The position numbers and the translations under genes were made by a program. Below the pieces are notes generated by a model that saw only the letters and a list, made by a program, of their open reading frames with translations, ran no database searches and was not told the origin of the DNA. Of a stretch of 45,897 bases of DNA, positions 1 to 11,208 are shown in pieces (the stretch's first letter is position 1; each line of letters begins with the position of its first letter). Origin of the DNA: Fragilaria crotonensis. Its lineage: Eukaryota; Bacillariophyta; Fragilariophyceae; Fragilariales; Fragilariaceae. The stretch covers positions 1 to 45,897 of the forward strand of contig JAKSYS010000512.1 of the NCBI GenBank assembly GCA_022925895.1, given 5' to 3'.

Positions 1-140
1 CAAGGCGAGTATATTAATACTGTAGTACTGTGTAATGTCAGGATCGTAGATTTGCGTAGCTTGTACTAGGCTTGGAATAATACCAGAATGCAACTTCAGC
101 GCATGCAGAATTAGATATTCCGATCCCGATTTGCTTCAAA

Positions 141-2333
141 GTGGCACTGGTGTCACTAGTACCATCAGTAGAAGATGTACCAGAAAAGAACAATATGAAC
201 TGTCGGTATTCCTTGGAGCGAGTTCATTTGATGTGTTTATGTTTCGGAGCCAGAAACACTATAAACGCAATGAGAGGTCAAAAGGTTTACAAACGGATAT
301 TGGACAGCTTGATGTCAAGTGTTCATCGCAGGGGACCTGGACAGGAATACGAGTATGACCGTGTTTATACAGATGTGGAGAAGCGACAAGTAACCCCTGA
401 AGAATTGTTACGTTGGTTGAACGTGCGAACATTTGGTATCCCTGATCCTGCGCCGGACACAAGGATTCGGCCATTGGTAGAGCTAACACCATTGCATTTT
501 GGAAAAGGCAATTTCGTTTCACATGCCAGACCGTCTGCACGGATGGCGTACTGGGAGCAATGATGGTAATCCAACAAAGTGTGCTGAGGTTAATGATTTC
601 GTGAAATTTGTTAAGAAGTTGGAAGCGAGAAACAAGGTGCAGCATCACAAACGAGGCGACCGATGGTTGAGACTGAATTCGGACGTCTCCACGAAGTGTT
701 TAAGACATTTGCGGTCCTCACAGTTCAGGGATTTGGAAATTTGGAATGCCGGCTCTTATTAACTTTCAGTTTCATATGATAGCAAGAATTGACGATACTA
801 CACAGGTGATTATGGATCACATTCGGGTGCATGACAATTTTGACAATGCGTTGAAGACTCGGTTAAATTGGAGCAAGAATGTACAAGATGAACGCGATGC
901 GCCGTGGCAGATCATCCTTGCAAGTATGAACCCTGTGTATTGTGTGTATATCAGTTTGGGCTTGTGGTTGGAATCTAATTTGCGATCAAATGCGTCGGCG
1001 ATGGCGTCACCGTACGTCTTTTCATTCTCGGATGACGTTACGATACCGGGTGGTGGGCTAAAGGCAAAGGACACCGCGCAAAACATCTTTGGTCAAAGGT
1101 CTTGAAGTTGCAAGAGTTTCAGAACGGAGGTCTATTGGGAAGTCACAGTATTCGGAAATTCGCATCGACACGTTCGTCGCTGTGGAATATCGAAAGACGA
1201 CAAGGACACGAGAGGCCGTTGGAAAGGAAAGGTCGGGTTTCAGATCGTTATGATGACGTGGAATTGCCGTACCCAGATTGTAAAGTGGCAGAAAAAGTTG
1301 TGTATGGGCGGAGCTTGTTATTATGTGATTGACAGTGCCATTTGCGATTCTAACATCTTGAAAACGTTTATTCTCACAAAGTGGTTCCAAATATTCGGCA
1401 AAGAGTACCCGATTCGGCAGCAATTGTGCTTGGTAAGGCTATACTTTGGCTTGTATATTCAAATGTGTCGTGCAATTTCATTTCTGTTGCGGAGCGAGAT
1501 CGTGTGAAAACGGATTTGGCGGAGACGGGTATTGTGATTGTTGATGGACAGAATCCTATTGCAAAGGTGCCGATCATTGTTAGCGGAGACCAAGGTACTG
1601 TGTATATTGATGAAGTCCCAAGGGTCCCGCTGCCGGCGGGCGTCAACAATGGTATCATGGACAATGATGGAGCAGCCCTGCAAGGATTGAATGCGCGAAC
1701 ACTGAATAGGCGAATCCTCGAGAACAATCAAGCCAGCGGTGATAAACTTCAGAACTGGATGCTTCAGCTGCAAAGTGGTTTTATGAGTTTGAGACGAGAG
1801 AATGTGGAACTTCAGGTGAGATTGCTGCACTGACACTGAAGATGGAGCGAGGATTTGAAGTAATGAATGGGAATATGAGAAGGATTGCACTACAGCCGGC
1901 GCGACAACGACTTGTGACAGCAACAACGGCAGCTGCTGGCGGAGCTGCAACCGGAGAAGGAACTGCTGCCGCAGATGCCGCTGCTACTGGTGAACTAGCG
2001 TTGCTTGCCTGCCCTCGCCATGACGAATCCTGCCACCCTGATGCCGATCCAAAAAGTCTATATGACTTGTGGCATGAGTATCTACATGGGGTTGGAGGGA
2101 AAACCCGCGAGGCTTTTTCCGAAACTGAGCGAGGGCGGGTCAAGTACAAGTTCACCAGAAGGAAGGTTGTCTGGGATGTGGTTCGGGATCTGGTTAGCTT
2201 GGGCCATAGTTCCCAAAGAGCGATCGACCTCATCTACGGTGTCTATGGACCGCAGACGAGTGTCACGGTCATCATTAATAGGCTGAGGAGGGACAAGAAA
2301 AATGGGACTATCAATCCCAATCTTCGGATTTAG
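141..2333 (+). mobile_element. Crypton-like tyrosine recombinase, frame-broken
   Basis: A single protein can be followed through at least seven reading-frame segments (about 141-563, 499-745, 746-1100, 1102-1290, 1290-1375, 1375-1833, 1842-2333), each joining the next by a small indel. The middle part has tyrosine-recombinase features: an Arg-containing block near 860-900 (RLNWSKNV), an H-x-x-R box near 1140-1170 (GSHSIRKFAST), then a candidate nucleophile Tyr near 1245 (VSDRYDD). The C-terminal segment (about 2044-2333) has a Trp/Arg-rich block (LYDLWHEYLHG, FTRRKVVWD, IINRLRRDKK) resembling the GCR1_C DNA-binding domain. A tyrosine recombinase joined to a GCR1_C-like domain is the known build of Crypton DNA transposons in stramenopiles. 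The family assignment is from memory, not a search. No in-frame stops occur within the segments, so the breaks are recent or are sequence errors. Element ends were not found; Cryptons lack terminal inverted repeats. Confidence 0.65.
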
Positions 2334-2335
2334 TT

Positions 2336-3430
2336 TTAGTTGACATAGTGCTGGCGGGCTGGGAGTAACAGTCTGCATAGCTTGATAGATTTGGTTCGAA
2401 CATGGGGTTTATACTCCGTAGTATGACATCTGTCATGAGCGGTCGTATGTCGTGATAGTTTGTACTCGCAGTACAGTACACTTCAGTATACTTTTCACTT
2501 ACGTAGTCGTTTACGTTGCATGCCCTATTGAGTGGTATACCTTCATGCATGAATTCCGGATACATTCGTAGTACTCCACAATTGAATTCCGGAATCTGAC
2601 ACAGACTTCGGACAAAGCATTTGTACTCATATACCAGTACACCAGTACCAAGAATACTGGATGCTGGATACCCAGGCTCACGTCAACGGTTCGTCTTCGT
2701 CTAACACAGTGTGGTATGGTAGTAGCTTCGAAACGACACTTGCAGATTGACGCCGTTGAAGTTCAACAATAATTCAATCTGAACTCAGGCTCATGTTGAA
2801 GGTGCGTCATCTGCTGTATGGCAGGTTCAGCAACAAGACGCTTAAGAAACTATGCTGTTGCAGTCATTCTGCAGTAATTCCAAACTCAACTCAGGCTCAC
2901 GTCGATTGTTGTGTGTCATCTGCTATATGGCAGCTTCAGCAACAAGATGCTTGCAAATTGATGTTGTGGAAAGTGGTTGAAAGCACTAACAAATTGATGT
3001 TCCTTCAGCCCACCTTATCTGCTGCATGGCAAGTTTGGCAACAACAAAATGATGACTTCTGAAAGGGGAATTCCTGTTGCAACCACACAGCCAACAAAGT
3101 CTTCATTGATTTCAATGATGTTGGTACACACAAACATGATTGTAGCTGCACGGATGAATGGAGGCAGCAACCTGACAATGGAGTTCAAGGAGTATCAGTT
3201 TGACAACATGAGATACCCGGTAGTGTGCTGGCAACAGCATCTAGTACTTCACTATTATGCCAGTTTGCTTTGTACTAGTAACATTTGGCTGCAGGAAGGA
3301 TTTGGAAATTCTGATACTGGATCCTTGTTCTTCAACTGGTTGTTGCTTTTGCTAGTAAGTCACAGTACTTGCAGAATCTGATCTCACTTCAGCATGGAGC
3401 GAATACTACAAGACCCCATTTTGCGTAAGC
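2336..3430. other. Gene-free stretch with degenerate repeats
   Basis: No supported gene. Between about 2744 and 3060 an imperfect unit recurs, recognisable by 'CTCAGGCTCA', 'CATCTGCT.TATGGCA' and 'TTCAGCAACAAGA' near 2785-2840, 2890-2950 and 3008-3045. The 2400-2660 part is rich in AGTAC/GTACT words. The short open frames at 2793-3062 and 3049-3381 resemble nothing known and cross the repeat. Confidence 0.5.
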
Positions 3431-3433
3431 ATC

Positions 3434-4145
3434 CTAATTAGAGCCACCAGAAGGGAAGGAGGAGCCATCCTTGTAGGGTGAATGGTGAGCCATCACCAGA
3501 GCTATCATCTTCTTACAGTTGCAAAGCACTTCTTTGCCAATCACAGCAAGGTCCTCCCACTGATAGTAGCTGGCGGTACTAGCATTGAGCAAACTCTTCC
3601 TTGCAAGAAGACCCTTCTCAATTAAACCTTTGCCCGCATATATGTTGATGGATGACTGTCCGTGAAGAGATGGGATCATAATCAAGCAAGACAGTTCCTC
3701 CATTGATGTCCTAGAGTGGACATCATCAGTGAGAAGTCCTTGGAACTTGTTAGTAAGCCCTCCAACAAGGAACTGATCTTCATAGCACATCCCATCAGAG
3801 TTGCCATTTTTGTCACCAAAGCAAAGCTTTGCCATCAACTGCTCCATGCATGAGTGTTTCAATCATTGATGTGCCACCTTGACTACTAACTAGAGGGGAG
3901 TTGAAGCATTCAAAAGCAAGTTGTCCTTGAAACTCCACTAGGAGCTTCTTCATCACATTCCTCATATCAGCTCTCCTGGTGCAATCCTGCCTCTTATTTA
4001 AAGAGATGAGACATCTTGAGTAAGCATGCTGCGCAAGAAATGGCACGGCTGATGCAAGAGTGATCAAAATTGGAGGGATGTCGATTTGTTGTGGTCGTGG
4101 AATGTGGTATAAGTTTTTCTTGTCAGGATACAAGGAATGAATCAT
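3434..4145 (-). pseudogene. Possible uncharacterised coding relic
   Basis: Two minus-strand open frames, 4145-3813 (110 codons) and 3862-3434 (142 codons), abut in different frames and could form one protein of about 220 residues if a single indel near 3840-3860 is allowed. The joined sequence is of mixed, protein-like composition, but no domain is recognised. There is no clear start context, and the surroundings are the gene-poor, low-GC type of sequence. It could be a fragment of a mobile element or chance. Its function is unknown. Confidence 0.25.
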
Positions 4146-4585
4146 CTATTTTGTGTTCGTTTTGCTCTTGTAAGGCAGCTCTTAAACAAAGTTCACAAAT
4201 GGGATGATCCCGTTCGTTTTGTGTTTCTTATGTTCACGGAAAAATCGCCCTTGACCAACAATACCTGAAAACACGGCAACACGGCTGGTGCACAGTGCGC
4301 AGCCCTTGCTCGGCGATGATACCAGTACCAGTACCAGTAGTTTGACATCGATTGCGCCAACGAAGGCGCGATGACGCGTTTGCCAGGCCTTCCTTGTACT
4401 GTAGACTTGCACTGTACGTCGCGTTGGTGAGGTTCGCATTGTGGCTACTCTCGAGAGCTACCGTTTCCGGGAAGTTCGGATTTGGGACACGATTCGAGTA
4501 TGAATGTATGAATGCCTTGCCATTTTTCGTTCACATTTCGATTTTCATTCGGATTCCCTTCGGCATCCGGACTCCAAAGCCAGCC

Positions 4586-5962
4586 ATGCGTCTTCGATTA
4601 CTGCTCGTTGTTTGGATCTGGCGCATCGTCGCCGTCTCAACAATAGATTCGATTCGGAAGCAGATAACAATCATGAATAAAAGCGGAACCAGGCTCCAAG
4701 TCCTTTGGGTGAGTCAACCGGTGACCAGGTCCCATTCTCGGACATCTACAACGGTGCACGCGTTAGCGTCGACAGCTTCGTTAATCACACATTTGTCATA
4801 AGGCAAATGAACGTCGAAGCGAAACAGAGTCGCATAGGCTACCTCACTGTCGACAACAGTGACAACCAAGGTAAGTGGACGCCCTCGCGCCCAAACTTTG
4901 CATCTCGTCAGCATTAACCATTTTTTCTCGTCAGTCGTTCTCATCAAGGAAAACATGGAGATCAAACGAGAGGACAACGGAGCCAATACAGAGGTGAACA
5001 CCACGCTGGAAGTCGAGAACCCTTCCATTCGAACGATCAGATCGATGAACTTGTGGCCGGATACGAAGAGCGGCTTACCTCGATCTTAGAGAAAAGAATA
5101 AAGAGATCAGTTTCGAGGCGAAGAATCGCATGCACATAGGGAGCTTGCAGAAGACTACACTTGTCTAGATGATGAGCTTCCAACGAGTCAAGGAAAAGAG
5201 ACACGTCAGTGGGCTTATAACGACAAATTGCACGATGTTAATGTGCTTCTGGAACGTCCTGACAGTCAGATTCATCTGATCCGTAATTTCATCACGCAAG
5301 AGGAATGTGATGCATTTCAAGGGGCCGCTTCAAGTATTCTGCATCGAGGAACAGTGGCTGATGGCAACGGTGGCAGCAAACTTTCCGAGAATCGCAAGGC
5401 TTGGCAAGCAGGTATTGCTGTTCCATGGGAGAAAGAAGCTGACGGTGATCTCCTCGCCAGATACACACGACGAATGTACGCCTATGCAAATCATGCTACA
5501 GGCTACAACTTGAATGTAGAAGGCCAGGAAGACATAATGAGTATTCAATACTTTGGTCACAACGGTGATCACCCCATCGGGAGCTCGTATAGCCCCGAAA
5601 CTCCAGATAGGTACACGCCGCATTGTGATGGTGATTGTCATGGGTTGCCTCATCGAAAAGGAGCCAGAGTCGCAACGATGGTTGCCTACTGCACCGTTCC
5701 GTCCAAAGGTGGTGCGACGAACTTCAAGAATGTTGCAGCTCACGTGAAGCCAGAATTCGGAGCTGGAGTCTTCTTCAGCTATATGAATCCAGACACGAAG
5801 GTCATGGACACCGGGTGGACAACACACTCAGGCTGCCCCGTTCTTGAGGGAACTAAGAGAATTGTTGTTCACTGGATGCGTGTGGGAGTGTCCACTGACG
5901 AACCGTGGGATTCATTCAACACTTTGAATCTACCAAAGCACTCGGAACAGGAATATTATTAG
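4586..5962 (+). CDS. Prolyl 4-hydroxylase-like 2OG-Fe(II) dioxygenase, frame-disrupted
   Basis: Predicted to hydroxylate a protein or amino-acid residue using O2, 2-oxoglutarate and Fe(II), probably in the secretory pathway. The N-terminus (MRLRLLLVVWIW) looks like a signal peptide or membrane anchor. A short membrane-distal domain follows, then the catalytic double-stranded beta-helix encoded at about 5220-5900. The iron-binding H-x-D is visible (HCDGDC, near 5620-5640), as are the distal His (HSGCPV, near 5825) and the 2-oxoglutarate-binding basic residue (KRIVVHW). One GT-AG intron lies at 4871-4934 (64 bp; GTAAGT...TCGTCAG). The reading frame must shift near 4704, 5034 and 5101 for the conserved protein to continue; the region from 5102 to the stop is open. 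The start was chosen because the leader is in frame with the first conserved block. Its stop lies 8 nt from the stop of the convergent UNC-45-like gene. The fold is certain; the substrate is unknown. Confidence 0.8.
4871..4934 (+). other. Intron in dioxygenase gene
   Basis: GTAAGT donor directly after an in-frame CAA-G. A pyrimidine-rich tract (TTTTTTCTCG) precedes the TCAG acceptor. Removal joins the two coding parts in phase 1 (G|TC, Val). Confidence 0.75.
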
Positions 5963-5970
5963 TGTCGTCA

Positions 5971-8900
5971 TTAGAATCCTTCTTTAGCAATATTCTTCGC
6001 AAGGTTGACTGTCAACGTCATGATATCTTGTTCCGCATCTGTGAAACCTAGGTCTGAGGCCAGCGAACCGTCATGGTATGAATCAACGTAGACACGGCAG
6101 AACACGGTCAGCCCAGCCGCGACCACCTCCTCCTTGCATTTGCCACCAAGTTCCATTAAGTTCTGAATCACAACTAAAACGCGATGCATTAGCTCTAGGT
6201 TTCCACTTTGGAGGAGGGCGGTCATAGATTCTTTGAAGGAAGGAAGTCCCACCAATGCGATGGCTATGTCGATGATGTGTGTCGACATCGCAAGACAGCC
6301 CGATGCGGCGCGAGCGCATTCCAAGTTGGATTCGTGGTCAGCTGCGAAAGCTAACCAAAGTCGCAAGTTCTGCGGGTCTGAGAGGTGCTTGACCATCGCA
6401 GGGTGGGGCACGAGGTTGCACATGGCTTCCGTCCCAGCTCGGCGAACCAGCGAGTGGTCCGAAAACATGGCATAATTGAGAACCGATACGCCTTTCTCTG
6501 AGACAATCTTCTCCTTTGCGTCGTCGCCTGATGCCGCCAGATTGGTCACAGCCAATAGGCCCTCAAAGCATTGCAGATCCGAGGCGTCTGAGTCACCAAT
6601 CAACAGGAGTAACGGCTTGATCGCACCGAGTCGTTGAGACGTCGTGAGAATACTAGGATTGGTTGTCACCAGCAATCGAGCGATGCATTGGCGGGCCTCT
6701 CTCACGCTCCTCTTTTTTACAGCTGAGGCGTTTTCTGCCTCTTCGAACTTTATGCAGGCCGACAAAGCCCCTTGTTGGATTAATAGACCACGAGACGGTA
6801 TGTCATTTGCCATGCGATTGATACCAACAGCAAGCTTCTCAAGCGTGGTTTCTTTTGCACCTTCCATAAGTTTGACCATGGCTTGCGGGACGTTAGCAAC
6901 AGCAAGCTTCCGGATACGTTCTTCCACAGCCTTCGGGTGGTCATCCGGTACTTTCGGCGTTGCCTCTTTCTCTTCTTCTGTTTTCCCAAGCGCTTGCAGC
7001 TCATCATATTGCTCCATTGAAATCTCTTTCCCAGCAAAAGCTTCTCTTCTTAGTGTCTCGTTCGAAACCGCGATCAAGGAAAAGACGGTTGCAAGCGCGA
7101 ATGCCGACACAGACTCGCCTGCATTCGGCCGATTTGCTAGTTCAACAAGCCTTTCGAGTGCTGTTTGTTTTGCATCCACTTGACTCTTGAACCCGTGTGC
7201 CAACTCTTCCTTCACCTGAGTTTTGGATGACAGATATCCAATCAATTCGATTCCTCGCTCAATAGACGTCGTTGCCATCACAAAGGCCCTTCTTGATAAC
7301 TTTATTTTCCACCTCGTCAGATTCATCCTCGTCCAAGAGTTCCGAAGCAATCTGAAGAAGCTCCATAACGTCACTACTACTTGATTCAAGATTCTTGTCG
7401 GCCATACCGAGCTTAGCTACCGCAGATGCGGCTCCAGAGCGAATGCATTGTTCTGGATGCTCTAGTAAAGGATCTACAGACCCATCTGTAAACATGGACG
7501 AAATGGCAGGTCGACTTTCTCCACCGATGCAGCAGCCGAGACCAGCTCAGATACAATTGCCATTGCATTTGGATCGTTTGATAAAATTAAGTCACGCGTT
7601 TCATGGCGCACTTGGTCCAGGGCCCAGGCGCCGACATCCGGTTTCCCAAAGAGCAGTGACGACACAAATTGCCCTCTAATCATCAACTCGAAAAGCCTTT
7701 CGCGCGTCACGTCACTTTCCTCCTTGGTCTCATCAACCTCTTCAATCGAAATCAATCCGTCACCGATCATTTGTTTTGCAACTTTCATGGCATCATCGTC
7801 GTCCTCAATAGAGGATAGAATTCTTCCCAACACAACCCCGACCTGCTTTCGCAAAATATGATTACTTTTTGTCACAGACACTTCCAAGAGCTTTCTCAGG
7901 CCTCCTTCATCACAAAAAGAAAATCGCACGTCGGGTGGCCCATTCTTTGTCTCGCTTCAAGCGTTGGTATTCTATTTTCTTTATGGCAGCGACATCCCGC
8001 GGTTTCAGGCGACGCAACTCCGATTCCGTATGTTTGTGCAGGAGTGGCTCAGTGGTTGAGGCAGTCACAACGCTCTCACGATTCGCAGCTGTCCATGTGC
8101 TGAGTACATCAAGAGCTGCCGGAAGCAATGCATCGTCGGTAAAGCAAGACATGCACGATCGCATGAGCAGATTGTCGTCAATGGATGACGTCGTTTCCTG
8201 AGAATCGAGTGGATCGAGGTAAAGCACTAACCGCAGCCAAATAGATAGGCAGCCCATTCGTAAGTCTTCAAACAGATCGCCTTGCATCCATTCCGCAAGG
8301 CGAGGCTTGTGATATTTCGTTGCCGTGTTCTCTGACTAATTTCGGGTTAGAGCATGCGAGCGCCAAAACCTGTAGCGCCTTCGCAGACTGGAAGTCCAAC
8401 ATCATACCCACGCCGCCGCGTCGACCGAATTCCAGAGGGGCGGATTTGTCATCATCAGTAAGCAAACCAAGCAAAATATTGAACTGCTTCGTGCGTTCGT
8501 CCTCCTCCCCTGCCTCTCGTATCGAATCAAGAGTTTGACTTATTGGAGTACCCTTGGTCATGTCATGCTTGGCCCGAATCGTTTTCAGCAATGCCCCGGC
8601 AGGTCCATTCTTAGGATCCAACGAGTAGCTGCAGCAAATCTTTCGCAGCATCCTGTAATAAGGCTTTCATCGCGCTGCTGGACGCTTCTGTCAGCAAGAA
8701 CCGCGCTTTCGCTCTTCGATACAAAGCTTTGTTCGAACCGTATCATCCTTCACCGCGGATAGAGCTTCCGGAGCAATCGTCCACACACTCTTGTAAATTT
8801 CCGCGGCTGAGGTGGCATGCAGCTCGGTTCGAAAGGAAAGTGGCCTTGAGGTTTGGATCGACTGCACCCGACTTGCATAAATCAATTCCTTTAGTGTACT

Positions 8901-9001
8901 CAACAATGGCAGCGTCAAATTCGACGATTGAAAATGCCTGTTTCCCTCACTTTTGATACTCTCAGTTGATTCGAGAGTCCTTCTTTCGCCCTGGCTTCCA
9001 T
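5971..9001 (-). CDS. UNC-45/Cro1/She4-like myosin chaperone, frame-disrupted
   Basis: UNC-45 proteins are Hsp90 co-chaperones that fold and stabilise myosin motors in the cytosol. The N-terminal segment (about 8970-8600) encodes TPR repeats: a K-x-E-G-N-x-x-F block, then FDAAIVEYTKGIDL, LSNRAACHL and KALYRRAKARFLL. The rest is an Arm/HEAT solenoid ending in the conserved UNC-45 C-terminal region, with LQCFEGLLAVTNLAAS near 6570-6520 and LVRRAGTEAMCNLV near 6455-6410. The total length of about 1010 codons matches the family (about 930). The protein must be followed across at least seven frame changes, near 8930, 8745, 8620, 8310, 7925, 7500 and 7280. The last 430 codons (7270-5971) are open. 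The start at 9001 is the nearest ATG upstream of the TPR but is uncertain, because a frame change follows it. The breaks may be sequence errors, since the gene is normally single-copy and conserved. Confidence 0.8.
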
Positions 9002-9621
9002 CTTGTCTGCGTAATTCGGCCTGTGGTGAGGAACCTCGTGAAGATGGATGGAGGTACTTGTGTTGTGTTTGTTACCATCGTTAATGTTTCACAGTCATGT
9101 CGTCGGTCGTCGGAGAAGATCGGAAATCAATGCACTCAGCCAGTACAGTATCCAGTATCTCGTACTGGAAAATGCTGTAAGAAGAGTCACGAATGTCAAT
9201 CACACGTCCGAAACGCTGTTGGGGAGAGGGGGTGGGGTTGAGTGTGTTCTGACTGCTGACGAGATTTACGAATGGACTCTATGACACATGACACTGTACG
9301 ACGTACTTGTAGTATATAACATTGTTGTACTCTGAGTACTCTGTGAATTCGGATCTCATTGACTAAACAAGTGAGCGGGAATATGAAATATGAGATGCAC
9401 GCATTTCTCTAAACTCAACAGGCTGGTTTACACAAGATAAGCTCAATAGTAGGCGAGATAACATGAACATACGTAGCAAATGCTATGGAACAACATCCTT
9501 CTAGTCGGAGTACAATAATATTTACAACATTTTCATTTTTGGACGGGGCCCACTCGCAATCGGGAAGGAAAACCGATATTTCGCGAGACATCCTTAGTGG
9601 CGTTCGCAGTCAACCTCGTAA
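9002..9621. other. Intergenic region
   Basis: Lies between the UNC-45-like start and the POT transporter stop. No gene is seen. AGTAC/GTACT words are dense at 9140-9170 and 9290-9345. It should contain the UNC-45 promoter and the POT 3' end. Confidence 0.5.
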
Positions 9622-11159
9622 TCACTTGTCAGTTGGAGAGAAGAATACTCGCCCTTGCTTAGATGACTCCTTCGATGCTCGTAGAGCTGCCAACTCCATG
9701 TCGGTACCAGCGTCATGTGCCTTCCGTTTCTCCCAGACTTTGCCAACCCAACAAAACACCAATAGATTGCACAACATGAGGCCAGCACAAATTTGCATCA
9801 CGAAAGCTCGATTCAGATCCTGAAAACACTAGAGTAAAGCAATGCTCCAAAAAGTTGCCAATAGCAGTCATCACAAGATAGATTCCCATGATGAAGGCTT
9901 TCAGTCGTTCCGGGACATGGCGTAGGCAAACTCAATCCCGTTACAGACACGAAAATCTCGGCCACAGCCAAAATAGTTATTTGCGGGTTGCCAGAAGACG
10001 CTAACGGATTTTTCTTCGCTGTTCTGAATCAAAATTCTAGAAAGCCGCTTATTGAAAAGGCGACGGCTGTCAAGAACATGCCCCAACGCATGCGGCTCAA
10101 GTGTGACGTATTGACTCCCAGGTCTTCAAGAGCGGGATAGATGAGGCGATCAAACAGGGGAATGAAAATCATGATCTCCACTGGGTTCACAACAATAAGT
10201 TGCTCTGCCTGGAGCCCATGCAGCTTCATACGCGTCGCCTGCAAGGTCCAAACGGAACTTTGCTGATCATACAACATCCAAAACATGGGAAACATGATCA
10301 TGATGGGCAGGACGCGCAGTGCTTGTTTGGCATCATTCAGTTGCTGATTGGTATCTTCTTCGTCATCGAGCCCGCTTATTGGTGATCTCTTCGGTATGAC
10401 ACCAGGGAAAACACGACACATCCACGTTCGTGCCAATTCCTTTCGAACCACCCAAATGCATACTGCAAATGTTGTCGACAATGACTTTCCATCTTGTCCC
10501 GGTATGTGATGGACGTAATCGTTCCGTTTCGATAAAAAAGTGAGCATAGCCGTTATAATAAAGATGGTCGGTAGCAAGAATGCCGCTCCAAATCCAAAAT
10601 GGTACTTTACGATAGGGATGACTGCTATCGAAGTGACTGCCCCTAAATTAATGCAAAAATAAAATGAGGCGAAGGGCTCTCACTCGCTCGGAGCTGGACG
10701 ATGAAGCCGACTCAACATCAATTGCGCTTTCTCCCGGTCCCTTTCCATCGATGACACTTGGTCTGCCCCAAAGGATGATACACATGGCTTGATGCCTCCA
10801 GTGCCCATGCAAAAGAAGAAGAGGCCACAGAAGCTCAACGCACGCTTCCGCACGAGATTGTCTTCCACGAAAGCCCCGACCGTCAGAATAGACAGACCAA
10901 CGGCATATATCCAACCAAAGCAAAGGATAGTTTTATATCGTCCTAAGTACGCATCTGCCAGGAAGGCTCCGAGCATTGGCGAGGCGTATGCCAAGGACGT
11001 GACGTAGGCATACAGGGCGATGGCCGTTTCTTCGGTGAAGTTCAGCGAATGGACGAAATAGAGAACTAAGACTGCACGAAAACCGAAGTATGCAAAGCGT
11101 TCCACCGTCTCGGTTATCAGAATGCACCAAACGACCGGGGTTAGAAAGGTGGCATCCAT
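9622..11159 (-). CDS. POT/PTR family proton-coupled peptide transporter, frame-disrupted
   Basis: Encodes a 12-helix major-facilitator carrier that imports di- or tripeptides (or nitrate and related solutes) with protons. The N-terminal part shows the E-x-x-E-R proton-coupling motif with the family signature (ETVERFAYFGFRAVL, near 11120-11075) and the GTGGIKPCVSSFGADQ signature (near 10800-10750). FASFYFCINLGAV follows near 10675-10640 and AVAEIFVSVTG near 9965-9930. The C-terminus ends at a TGA at 9622. The length, about 512 codons, fits the family. Breaks: an in-frame TGA at 10680-10682 (or a pair of indels around a Ser-rich linker), then frame changes near 10040, 9985, 9925, 9905, 9850 and 9825. 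The start at 11159 (MDATFLTPVVW) is preferred over the upstream in-frame ATG at 11240, because that ATG lies inside the inserted hAT element. The gene is broken as written. Substrate unknown. Confidence 0.8.
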
Positions 11160-11200
11160 TGTCAGCAGTTCGTTGCTAACTGTGTGCGTAGGAGGTGCCA

Positions 11201-11208
11201 GTCCCCAG
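11201..11208. repeat. Target-site duplication, left copy
   Basis: GTCCCCAG, repeated exactly at 12001-12008 on the other side of the element. Confidence 0.85.

Noticed and set aside
4697-4720. GTGAGT at 4701 as an intron donor in the dioxygenase gene
   Set aside because: The conserved sequence resumes within a few bases in another frame, so a one-base indel explains it better than an intron.
6644-7183. 179-codon plus-strand open frame
   Set aside because: Antisense shadow of the intact UNC-45-like C-terminal region; Ser/Ala-rich composition is typical of such shadows.
8038-8104. tRNA-like box A (TGGCTCAGTGGTTGAGGCAG)
   Set aside because: It lies inside the UNC-45-like coding region on the other strand and has no box B or cloverleaf.
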